From assembly GCA_958430865.1 (NCBI GenBank), contig CAUDNR010000112.1:12228-29956 (forward strand): DNA of 17,729 nucleotides. Direction: 5' to 3'. The position numbers were made by a program, and so were the translations under genes. Under the pieces are notes generated by a model, which was not told the DNA's origin, made no database searches, and worked only from the letters and a program-made list of their open reading frames with translations. This document shows positions 9,181 through 17,652 of this stretch, one piece after another. Origin of the DNA: Entrophospora sp. SA101 (taxonomy: Eukaryota; Glomeromycota; Glomeromycetes; Entrophosporales; Entrophosporaceae). Position 1 is the first letter of the stretch, and the number at the start of each line of letters is the position of its first letter.

Positions 9181-9188
9181 ATATTTAC

Positions 9189-9760
9189 CAGCATATCCAA
9201 AAATTAAAAACCTTTCTCGACCGCAGAAATATAGATACATGTACATTATAATGCAACATATAATGATCAATATGAAAGTCAACTTTCATGATGGTATACG
9301 ATAATTATGGCCATTAGCAATTAAATTCTTCTCAATTGCTCCACATAATGGTGGATATGAATGCATTGGTTTATATTTAGGGGACTTTATAGGAAGAATA
9401 GTCAAAATCCAAATATTAATTCTGTAAAAAATATTGCTAAAATTTATCCTTTTTATCTGAACAATATTAAAAAATAATTACAATATACCGGCCAGACTTA
9501 TCAGAAAAGAATTTAAAGGGTATATGGTTGAAGCATAAATTAATTCGGGCGATAGTCTAGTGATTATATTGATGATAACAATGATCATGAAACGGAGGAT
9601 TTAAAAGTTCGCGATATTATGGATTTAGAAGATAATTTTTTTGGAAGACGGACGAGGATATGGAATTGGAAAGCTGTAAAGATTATAATGATGATAATAT
9701 TAGTCTAGATTATGATCCATTAGAATTAGTTCGATAATCAATGAATGAGGATTTGTTTTC
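9189..9760 (+). pseudogene. hAT transposase C-terminal part, decayed
   Basis: At 9308-9370 the sequence encodes 'WPLAIKFFSIAPHNGGYECI', which corresponds to the C-terminal hAT dimerisation domain (usual 'FSxxPxNxxCER' block; here Tyr-Glu-Cys). After a stop, 'KNIAKIYPFYLNNIKK' and 'LQYTG' follow, then an acidic tail ('DHETEDLKVRDIMDLEDN', 'DYDPLELV', 'SMNEDLFSEIINKEAF') across two frames to about 9790. It belongs to the gene beginning near 7703, on the far side of the 542-bp insertion. Confidence 0.65.
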
Positions 9761-9854
9761 GGAAATAATAAATAAAGAAGCATTTCAACAATCAAAAAAA
9801 AAAAAATTCAAACAATTATAATATGATTTACAGATTCTAAAGAAACCAACAATA

Positions 9855-10160
9855 AATGTGAAGAAGCAACAATTGGTTCGAATTGAAATTACCCATTATA
9901 ATTAAAGAGAAATTATTTTGCGAGCTTCGATTGATAAATGAAATTAGTTGATTATGAGCTGGAGTTAGTAATGTTAGGATCAGAGATTGCTGGTGAATAT
10001 ACTTGGATAATGCGAAGCTTGATTCGATTAAGAAAGAGTAAGCCTGCAGCTATGTATCTTCCTTTGATGATGTGATTTTTTGATCATACTTTGTTAGGAA
10101 GGGTGAAAACACCAAGTCAACATTTGCGCTGTCGGGATGGTCTGGACCACAATCCCACCA
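9855..10160 (-). pseudogene. LINE endonuclease (EEP domain) fragment
   Basis: Read on the minus strand, 'DLVFSPFLTKY' shifts frame to 'GRYIAAGLLF', then 'IKLRIIQVYSPAISDPN', and after a stop and frame change 'FSLIIMGNFNSN'. This is the order of motifs in the apurinic-like endonuclease of non-LTR retrotransposons: substrate-face segment, 'I-x-VY-x-P', and 'MGDFN'. Here GDFN has become GNFN, losing the catalytic Asp. No reverse transcriptase is seen. It is a dead, short fragment of the 5' coding part of a LINE and directly abuts the hAT tail. Confidence 0.65.
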
Positions 10161-10164
10161 TCCA

Positions 10165-10560
10165 TGATAAACTTTGGTGAATATTTTGCCGATTTAGGAG
10201 GTAATATAGTTTCTGATATACCTAATTATCTATTGAGTAATGACTAATTAATGAGTTAATGGCATTTCGTTTGGTAATTGTGTTTAATCTTTTAAGTTTT
10301 AGTTGATAGTAATGGAGAATTGTAGAAATTTGGTGGACAAGAGTGTATGTTAATGTTTTTATTAACTATTTAGCAAACATTTATTTCGATACAATAAATA
10401 TGAAATCAAATAAATCATTAACATATCTCAAATGTGATGGTTTTATCTCCCCAAAGGAAAAGTGTCAGTATTGTCTTTTGACAATAACTTATACCTACTA
10501 TATTATTCACCCGAAAGTAAAGCACAGCAGTTAATCTTTAATTTGTCAGCCCAAATAGCT
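10165..10560. other. No gene recognised
   Basis: There is an open frame of 63 codons on the plus strand (10343-10534) with Tyr/Ile-rich, AT-driven composition and no motif. I consider it chance. The segment may belong to the upstream end of the LINE fragment but shows no endonuclease motif. Confidence 0.35.
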
Positions 10561-10860
10561 AAACAAGATCTTCTTATTAACCTAAAATCCAGCTCATAAT
10601 CCAGAACAATTAAGCTCACTAGTCGAAATAAATGCTTGAAAAAGCCAAGTAAACTTTTCCTTTGTATCTTTGTGGTCGTGTATTTATTTAGCATATTCTC
10701 TTTCCACAATTCCCAAAGGTGTAACTTAAGGCATCATCTGGAACATTCCGATTCTGCATATAAAATTGAATTTCTCCATGCAGCAACTTTAGCATATTTT
10801 CCACAATACAGACAACATTACCTTGTAATTATGATGCAGTCATGTCGCTTTGTTTCCCTG
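10560..10860 (-). pseudogene. Possible hAT BED-finger remnant
   Basis: At 10814-10743 the minus strand encodes C-x2-C-x19-C ('CLYCGKYAKVAAWRNSILYA' then 'ESEC'). This is the same spacing as the intact BED finger at 7763-8188 (C-x2-C-x19-C with His at position 15 of the 19), and the finger's His position is Tyr here. 'VPDDALSY' follows in another frame, then 'LWELWKENMLNKYTTTKIQR' and 'SLLGFFKHLF', as in the linker after hAT BED fingers. The later residues I cannot place. It is on the opposite strand to the other hAT gene, so a separate copy. Alternative: coincidence. Confidence 0.4.
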
Positions 10861-10919
10861 ATTCATTTAGTTACATTAATCTCTAGCCCCTTCCTGGATA
10901 CTTCTGCTTCGTTATGATA

Positions 10920-11265
10920 TAGCGAGCTGAAGTTTACTTCATTAAGGCTTTTATAATTTATTTTATCAAGAATCCGCAGCTATTAGAAATGCTGATATTC
11001 TAATATTAGGATGATTAATCGAATATTTATATCGGTTTGTTGGGATCATTTATCCATAAATGCCAATTTTCTTATACTTTAATAAAAAATTTAGTCGGAA
11101 GAAAATAAATCTTTGAAGTAAGATATAAATAGTAGCAATAGCAAATAACTAATAAATTGAGTTCATGATAAAGAAAGATTAGTTATATATTAATGTGTAC
11201 TCTAAAAAATCTCATCAGCACACTAATACTAATACTATGAGTTGCGAGGGCAAAACAAATGGGAC
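10920..11265. other. No gene recognised
   Basis: This is AT-rich sequence with only short frames. I see no repeat ends except those of the Tc1 remnant that starts at about 11271. Confidence 0.35.
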
Positions 11266-11270
11266 CAAAT

Positions 11271-11700
11271 GTGCTCCCTGGACAAAAGTTTCAATCACCA
11301 CAAATCTAATAATTCCGCAAAAACGTACATTATAATGATATAAAAATTTAAAGTCTAGGAAAATATTAAAATAAACGTCATTAAAAAAATACAGCTTGTC
11401 AAAAAAATGCTTAATTGCCCAAAAATTACATGTCAACGACACCTGAATTTTAGCATGTGATAACTTGAGTACACGTCGTATATTTTTACGTTTTTTTGTT
11501 ATTTACTTTGCTAAATTTGAAAGTTAAATAAAAATTGTCAATTTTAAAGAGTCTAAACGTGGACAAATAATTGGACTTTAGGAACGCAGCAATAATATTT
11601 CTAAATCACTTGGCTTTGCAAGAACAGCTGTAGTCAGAACGATAAAAAACTTCCAGATGAGAAATTTAGCAAGCAGATGCTGATCATTAGAATGAGTTGA
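11271..11700 (+). mobile_element. Old Tc1/mariner remnant, left part
   Basis: GTGCTCCCTGGACAAAAGTT at 11271-11290 resembles the tip of the Tc1 element at 6489 (CACTACCCGGACAAAAGTTT). The first bases, which would be TA-CA, are changed to TG-TG. About 250 bp further in lies a broken transposase start (next entry) in the expected inward orientation. I find no right-hand terminal repeat or C-terminal transposase sequence, so the rest is deleted or unrecognisable. Confidence 0.6.
11531..11693 (+). pseudogene. Tc1 transposase N-terminal helix-turn-helix, broken
   Basis: The frame reads 'KIVNFKESKRGQIIGL', stop, 'ERSNNISKSLGFARTAVVRT' and 'IKNFQM', ending at a TGA. 'RGQIIGL...ISKSLGFARTAVVRTI' is the Tc1/mariner helix-turn-helix that binds the terminal repeats (the recognition helix is 'ARTAVVRTI'). 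The initiator ATG is lost and the TAG falls in the turn between helices. No catalytic domain follows. Confidence 0.65.
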
Positions 11701-11704
11701 ATAA

Positions 11705-12320
11705 TGAAATTACAGGTTTAGAATTTTCAACTAAGCTAGTAGATTAAATATTTATCCTCATATTTTTGTACCTAATGACGGATTAAATTTTCAAAAAAAA
11801 AAAAATATGGTTGAATCTTTAATTTTTTTAATTGTTATTTTCCTAGATAGAAACCTCAAACTTTACAAACTTTACAGGTTGGTTACATTCTCATGTAATG
11901 CATTTTTTCCGTTGTATTTTTTTTTTTAAAAAAAAGGAGGGAGCAATGAATATTTAAATATGAAGCATCCCAGATATTCCCAAGTTTATCGATGCTCTTT
12001 AATTTATTGAACATAGAAAACTTGATCACCCACTATACCTGCCCTCTCGAGTAAGTATAATGTGCCTCGTTTGCAATTTAGGATTGATGAATTTGGCCAT
12101 GATTTTATGTCCTTCCCGAGTTTTACCAGATAACCTCCTTCGATAGATAGAGCCAAATTAATAAATAAGCCGTTTCATTTAACGTCCAACTAGTTAAATG
12201 ACCCTGGAACACGAAAAGCAGTTTGATATCATTTAATCAATTACATGAATAATCAAATCTTTTAAAGTTAATTATTTCATAAATAATTACTTAAAATTCT
12301 TTGTGCTTATGATTTAAAAC
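11705..12320. other. No gene recognised
   Basis: The sequence is mixed, with a less AT-rich patch at about 12020-12220 but no continuous frame, known motif, tRNA or repeat end that I can support. It ends at the probable target duplication TATTGCAC (12321-12328). Confidence 0.35.
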
Positions 12321-12785
12321 TATTGCACCAATGTTGTGATCCTAGACTCCGAGTTTAGGGACATACGCTCCTAAATTAGTTTAGAGAGATTTAAAATTTA
12401 AACCTTACCGAAATTTAAAATCCATACTGAAACTGAAACACAAAAATACCAAAACCTAAATCTCAAACTCCTACTGAAACTAAAAAAATTTATATCAACA
12501 AATTATTTTTATTATCTGAACTATTTTTACACCAAACAATAACTATTTTTTATATCAAAATTAATTTGCCTTTATTGTAAAATATTACCAATTGATTTTA
12601 TTTCAAAGTTTATTGTTATTAATTTATTTTTTAAACTTTTAATGCTATTTTTTAAACTTTTAATTCGTGAAACAACTGCAAAAATTTGCCGATCATTAAC
12701 AGGGCTGGAAATAATATAAAAATCCGGATTTTTAAAACATTTTAATTCCCGGAAAAAAAAGAGTTGCCGGATATTTATATTTTTC

Positions 12786-12817
12786 CTTTTTATTTTTATT
12801 TTTATTTTTATTTTTTG
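12786..12817 (+). repeat. TTTTTA microsatellite
   Basis: About five units of TTTTTA occur in a row inside the left arm of the 1869-bp hAT. This explains the Lys/Ile-repeat frame read on the other strand, which is not a gene. Confidence 0.8.
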
Positions 12818-12856
12818 TACAAATTTTTCCATCCGCATAAAAAAAATTTTATATAA

Positions 12857-13262
12857 TTGGCTCGGTCTAAAGACCTCCTAAATTTTAAAAGTATAGAAGT
12901 CACTTTCTGTCTTACCTTTTAAAAAAATAGCTCTATTAGTTGATAGAATATGTCTTTAGTTTTAATGTAATAGAGAGATTTTCTCAAAAAAATTATTTGT
13001 TGTAGAATTCTATTCTTTTTTAAAGCATGTACTTTACTATGCTCGCGAGGAATTTTGTCCACTATGATCATTTCTAAATTTAGGAAAACATTACCAAATT
13101 TAGACTAGCTCTTGACTAACGTATCTAAATTTGGCAGTAATAGTAAGAAAACTAAAATCACGTGAAGTCCTATTTTTTGAAAATTTTTGAACGAATTACA
13201 AAATTGCTATTTTGAAATTTGGCCGCATGGCACAGCAATAGGAGGTCTTTAGACCGAGCCAA
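12857..13262. mobile_element. 406-bp element with 24-bp terminal inverted repeats
   Basis: TTGGCTCGGTCTAAAGACCT and four more bases (12857-12880) match the complement of 13239-13262 exactly over 24 bp. Each end contains its own palindrome GGTCTAAAGACC, so each could fold alone. A further 11-bp stem (CCAAATTTAGA and its complement, about 13094-13134) lies inside. There is no ORF of note. I find no target duplication beside the ends (flanks ATATAA and CCATAC), so the superfamily is unknown. Confidence 0.75.
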
Positions 13263-13452
13263 CCATACTAAATATGTATACATACAGTATATGTGTGCCG
13301 TTGCTTCAATATTTTAGAAAAGAACCATAATTTGTATCTTTTGAATTTTCAGAAGAAAAATATTGACTCAATTTAAATCTTATTTCACTGCTATTAAATT
13401 ATTAAATTTAAAAATATATACACTTTAAATATGAATTATGTATTTTTGTTTT

Positions 13453-14440
13453 CTTTTATTCAAAAAAACAAATGGTATAGAACAAGAAAATTTAGATAAT
13501 TTGACTACCGAAATTTAGGATGATGAAGCATTTATAGATGAAATAAATATTGATTAATCAGATGTAGAAGGCCCAGGTGATTTGACAATTCAAGGTTCAG
13601 ATGATGATGATACTTCAAAAAAATCAAAAAAATAAAATAAAATAAAGAATTATGTCAAATAAAAAAGTGCATTTTAAAAATCAGGAAGAAGTTTTTGGCA
13701 TGAATGGTTAACATATATAAATGGTTAAAATATGATACAACAATGAAGAGAATGTTTTGCACAATTTATAAAGTACATTGGAAAAAAATCTATTTACAGG
13801 AAAAGGTGACAAATAAATATAATTGATTTTGCATTTTGTAATTATTAATTTACTAATATTATAATTATACATAAGTCAAAATTAAAAACCCAAAGTCGAC
13901 TTGAGACAACTACATAGTAAAAATCAGTTTCAACCTTATTTCAACCCTATTTCGACCAGATCTGCAAATGGTCAAAATATTTTCAACTTCATGTATAATT
14001 ATAATGTTATTATTAGGATCAAAGAATGTTTCAAAATCTACTGCTCTAGCCACTGATGCGCTTTCAAACCAACACAAAGATGCTTTGTTTCTAGAAAAGT
14101 CAAGAATAACCATGCAAGAGTCTTCCAAAAGAGCCATTAGTAATGGAAACAAATATATAATTGATGTAATGAAATAATTTACTGGATAGCAAAAGAAGAT
14201 ATTCCAATTTCCAAACTTCCAAGTCTTATATTTATATCTTAAAACTTATGGAAATAGTGCACTCAATTCCATTTTCTAGTGTAGATTGTGAAAGAGGTTT
14301 TAGCAAACAGAATATTATCAAATGTAATGCAATGGAAAATGGCACATTGTACTTATTAATGATGATTGGTTTATAAGGTACTGATTTATTTGGTTATGGT
14401 TTTAGTGATGCTCTTAGTAAAAAAAAAAACAATAAAGAAA
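13453..14440 (+). pseudogene. hAT transposase, catalytic core deleted
   Basis: After an acidic start ('EQENLDNLTTEI', later 'QGSDDDDTSKKSKK') comes 'SFWHEWLTYING' at about 13690 and, after frame changes, 'MFCTICKVHWKKNLFTGKGD' territory (about 13750-13807). This looks like a TTF-type zinc finger, the N-terminal DNA-binding module of one hAT group. 'STALATDALSNQHKDALF' and 'YWIAKEDIPISKLPSL' (to about 14228) follow, as in KIAA1586/ZNF862-like hAT proteins. Then directly comes 'VHSIPFSSVDCERGFSKQN' (about 14250-14320), the C-terminal dimerisation block. The several hundred residues with the catalytic acids are missing, and stops occur in between. Confidence 0.7.
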
Positions 14441-14646
14441 ATTCTTAAATTTGAAAAAAATAAAAATTTAGTACCCAAAAAATTTTCCTTTTTTTAAATT
14501 TTTCTTCTGGAAAATTTTTAGCATTCAAGAGAAATTTCCGTTTTTTTCAGACCCTATTTCCAGCCCTGATCATTAATATGTTTTTGTGGCGATAATAAGC
14601 ATTATGATTTCAGGAGTTTTGAGAATCTGATATTATCTCACGTGAC

Positions 14647-14723
14647 CAACGTGAGCCAAGAAAATTACATGATCACGATAATTTTTAAATAGAAATAACA
14701 TATTTACACTTCTTGGATAAAAT
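14647..14723 (+). repeat. Left arm of a perfect inverted repeat of at least 77 bp
   Basis: Starting CAACGTGAGCCAAGAAAATT, this segment equals the complement of 17653-17729 at every one of 77 positions. The match ends at 14723 on the inner side. On the outer side it cannot be followed because the window stops at 17729. CAACG fits the hAT end rule; if this is an end, the left target duplication would be CACGTGAC (14639-14646). Confidence 0.9.
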
Positions 14724-15007
14724 TAATTCTACAACTATTTTTACATCATAAATATTTTTAATTGCTTCTCAAACCTTTAAATTTTATATAGTAATTTTAG
14801 GCAGGAATCCAGCGATTCCTACATATAAACAAAATATTTTATAAGAAAGTTCCTTTGAAAATTTGTATATTTAAACTTCGAGATTCATATCATGCGTTAA
14901 AAGTACAATTTTAGTTTATATCAACATAAAGGGTGGTTATGTTGGAGTCCAGAAAATTTTAATTGGTGATCTGCAAATTTTGCAGATGTTTCACACGGAT
15001 CACGAAA

Positions 15008-15632
15008 TTAATCTTTATAGTTTTTTTTAATTCTTTTCCTTGATGTATTTTTAGATTTTTTTTCTTTATCTTCATTTATTTCAATATCATCATCCTTATC
15101 TGAACTTTCATCATTACTTCCATATAAATCAATATTATTTTTGACTCCCTTCTCTATTAATATTAATAATTTTTTTCACCACCATCATAAATTCCTTCAG
15201 AACTTTGAATTTCATCATTATTATTTTCGTTGAAATTTCCGTCTTCATTATCAAACCTAAAAAATTATGTGAATCATAATCCAAATCTTCCTCATCAGTA
15301 TCACATTCATAATTAACTATTTTTTCTTTTTGCAGTGCAGTATTGATGTTATTTTCACACATCACATCAAAAAAATATTGGAAACCCAAATCATTGGGGT
15401 TATATTCATAATTTTCATTATGTTGTAAATTCTCTACACTTATATCAATTTCATTTTTGTTACTACCTTCATAATTAAATAAAGAATTATTTAAATCTAT
15501 GTAGTCTTCTATTATGGTTATTATAATATTCATAATTGTCAGGATCAATATCTGATTCTGTATCAATGGATTCACTATTACTTTCATTGCCCTGAACACA
15601 AATAGAAATATAAATTGAGTTACATTTCTCAA
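15008..15632 (-). pseudogene. Acidic, Asn-rich ORF with frame breaks
   Basis: The longest frame (15632-15135) includes 'SVENLQHNENYEYNPNDLGF' and 'ECDTDEEDLDYDSHNF'. Acidic stretches continue in neighbouring frames on both sides: 'SESIDTESDIDPDNYEYY' before, 'FDNEDGNFNENNNDEIQSSE' and 'SDKDDDIEINEDKEKKSK' after. It closes with the basic 'TSRKRIKKNYKD' and a TAA at 15010-15008. The pattern of a long acidic, disordered region ending in a Lys/Arg patch resembles the front of the hAT protein at 13453. It sits just inside the right end of the probable outer element and reads inward. It is therefore probably the N-terminal part of that element's transposase with at least three frameshifts. Function of this region is unknown. 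Confidence 0.45.
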
Positions 15633-15803
15633 ATTAAAATAAATAATAAGGTTTTGGATATGAATTTAAATTTGGGTAAAGTCGAATATGGGCTTAGGTT
15701 TTGGTGTTGATTTACATTCTGTAACCCGAAACCTAAACTAGACAGTTTACCGAAACTGTTTCGAGAAGCCAAAAGGGTTTAGGGTCACAACATTGCATTG
15801 CAC

Positions 15804-16360
15804 AATTTCCGCTACCTTTGAATTTGATTATACCAAGGCAACTAAATATCATTTCTGATTTAATTTTACAATGATTCGATTAATGTTTTGTGTGAGCCAA
15901 TGCAAACCGGCTCACATGGAGCTTAGATATGCATGAAATATTATATATAAAATCCATTGACACGAAATTTATCATTTTAAATGAAAATTACTATTGAGTT
16001 TATCAAAATTTTATCAAGCATTTCAATATCACTAACTTACTATTGTTTTCATCATAAACATATATATATATATATCCTTGTCCATGTTGCCTTATGAATA
16101 CTTTGCAAAATTTCTTTGCATTCATTTACTAATAATAAATGTATAAATAAACAGCATGGCGGACATTATTTATATTATGTTGATTATTTTTCAATTGTTT
16201 TAGTATAGACTATGGGTTACACTTATGAGGCGGGTGCAAATACACTAAATAACAACCTTTCAAATTTTACAAGTATACTCTTTTAACTTCAACATTCCCT
16301 GATCCACCCTGATCCATTCGAAGTAACAGTTTTTATTTCTTGATTGCAAGTCATTACTAA
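15804..16360. other. No gene recognised; small hairpin and AT repeat
   Basis: TGTGAGCC (15891-15898) and GGCTCACA (15909-15916) form a perfect 8-bp stem with a 10-base loop. An (AT)8 microsatellite lies at 16060-16075. The remainder shows no frame or repeat end I can support. Confidence 0.4.
16060..16075. repeat. (AT)8 microsatellite
   Basis: This is a simple dinucleotide run of 16 bases with no flanking structure. Confidence 0.9.
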
Positions 16361-16361
16361 A

Positions 16362-17276
16362 ATGCCTGTTGGTTTTTGTTCTGTTTGCAAAATAGAAAAA
16401 AGATGACTCTAAGTGGCGAAATATTTCAGAACAAGGAAAAGAGAAAGCTGAACTAGTGGGTTATGAATTAAATATAGGCGAAAGAATATGTTCTAAATCT
16501 ATAATTCTTATATAGCATATGATAGATATAATAGATATAAAAGAAAACTGAAAATGCAACATATAAAATGAGAAAATCAATTGAAATGGAAGCAAATACT
16601 AATTTTAGTTTATAAAATCAAATTACAGAATTTAATATTAAAGGTGATTAAATAATTAATCAAATAAATTGAATATAAAGTATCAACATGGTGAAAAAAA
16701 TGGAATTATTAATGATCACAATGAATTTGTAAAAATGATCAAAGAAAGAGAGAGATCCTTTGTTAAAAGCTTTTTTGATATGTTATATCAAATTATGAGC
16801 CCTTCACAGAAATAAATCTAAAAAGAAAAGTAATGATTCTCTGTTACCAATTATCTGCCCAGTTTTGATTCCTGCTGTGATTATGAAAATTGTGAAATAG
16901 CAGATGACTATAATGATGATAATTGCATATCAATTTGTAATCTATGAATATCATTATCAATATCTTCAAGATTTACAGTTTAAATGTCAACATTGTCTTG
17001 ATTATTTATTGAATGGCATTGAGTATTTAGGAAATTTATATAACAATAGATTAGAAAGTTTAGATAATACATCTGTATTAGGTGAAGAAGATGAGGAAGT
17101 GGATGAAAATACTATAGATAGTGAAGATAATATTAATTTGGAGGGTCTGAAGAATTAATTTTGAAAGGTGATTTAAATCTTGATCAATCTTTAAACAAAT
17201 TAAATAAATTTTTTGCGTAACAGTTTGATTTTGTGGAACAAATGAAATATCCAATTAATTTTTGGGCAAATTTATA
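16362..17276 (+). pseudogene. Broken Cys-rich (treble-clef-like) protein gene
   Basis: It starts 'MPVGFCSVCKIEK'. A one-base surplus in an A6 run moves the frame to 'DDSKWRNISEQGKEKAEL' and 'NIGERICSKS'; a second shift gives 'YNSYIAYDRYNRYKRKLK'. Together they give C-x2-C, a Trp region of about 30 residues and C-x2-(C to S)-Y, like a treble-clef zinc site. Downstream are 'FVKMIKERERSFVKSFFDML', 'DSLLPIICPVLI', and a long frame (16904-17158) with 'CQHCLDYLLNGIEYLGNLYN' and an acidic tail. Then come 'LDQSLNKLNKFF' and 'QFDFVEQMKYPINFW' to 17276. From memory it resembles a large uncharacterised, repeat-like protein family of Rhizophagus; I cannot name it. Function unknown. Confidence 0.45.
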
Positions 17277-17279
17277 ATA

Positions 17280-17652
17280 ATTCCGACCAAAATTAATATT
17301 AAAATTTTTTATTTATTATTCATCAGAAAAATTAAAATACATGAAATTTATTTTTTTAATCGAATCTTCTTTTAAAGCTGTGCGTTTATCAGTTAATATA
17401 CTTTTATAGACCTTTCAACATCAACACTGAACACAGGAAGTTTAATTTCTGTACTTCAAATTCATAACTCATTGGCAAATATTTTTCTTGAAGTTGATTG
17501 AACCTACAATATAACCTCCTAGGAAATAATAAAAATAAAAATAAATGATAATTTACATTAAAATATTCAAATTAATTTTTTTTAAATTTTTTTTGATATG
17601 AAAATTTTCTTACCATTCTTACAATATCAATTAAAAAGACTTTAATTTATCT
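17280..17652. other. AT-rich, no gene recognised
   Basis: This is sequence between the end of the broken Cys-rich gene and the right inverted-repeat arm. It holds only short frames and homopolymer runs. Confidence 0.4.

Larger units (their letters stand above)
12700..14568 (+). mobile_element. hAT element with internal deletion, 1869 bp
   Basis: The ends are perfect 14-bp inverted repeats, CAGGGCTGGAAATA (12700-12713; complement 14555-14568), starting with the hAT hallmark CAGGG. The 8-bp target duplication is exact: ATCATTAA at 12692-12699 and 14569-14576. A subterminal palindrome AAAATCCGGATTTT lies at 12719-12732. It encodes a transposase lacking its catalytic middle and carries another element at 12857-13262. 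Non-autonomous. Confidence 0.92.
12329..15795 (-). mobile_element. Probable outer hAT-like element
   Basis: The ends read CAATGTTGTGATCCTA (from 12329) and, inverted, CAATGTTGTGACCCTA (ending 15795): 15 of 16 match, and CAATG fits the hAT end rule. The flanks TATTGCAC (12321-12328) and CATTGCAC (15796-15803) agree at 7 of 8, as an aged 8-bp target duplication would. Inside are an acidic ORF reading inward from the right end, a younger hAT (12700-14568), and, next to 12692, a short minus-strand frame with 'RIKSLKNSIKSLKNKL' that might be this element's own C-terminal coding sequence. A perfect inverted repeat crosses its right border (see findings), so the pairing needs checking. Confidence 0.5.

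Noticed and set aside
9930..10080. Plus-strand reading 'LVDYELELVMLGSEIAG...' considered as a cyclin-like fragment
   Set aside because: The minus strand gives a much clearer match to LINE endonuclease motifs in the right order.
10636..10917. 93-codon plus-strand frame starting MKKPSKLFLCIFVVVYLFSI, resembling a signal peptide
   Set aside because: Antisense to the probable hAT BED-finger remnant; no motif after the hydrophobic start and no support for secretion.
11215..11442. 75-codon minus-strand frame
   Set aside because: Falls in the non-coding left end of the old Tc1 remnant; composition is AT-driven.
12572..12838. 88-codon minus-strand frame with Lys-Ile repeats
   Set aside because: Runs across the insertion border and target duplication of the 1869-bp hAT (12692-12700), so as a whole it is chimeric; the Lys-Ile part is the TTTTTA microsatellite.
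13968..14177. 69-codon plus-strand frame as an independent small gene, and its antisense frame 13910-14152
   Set aside because: It is the surviving open part of the hAT transposase pseudogene; the antisense frame is its shadow.
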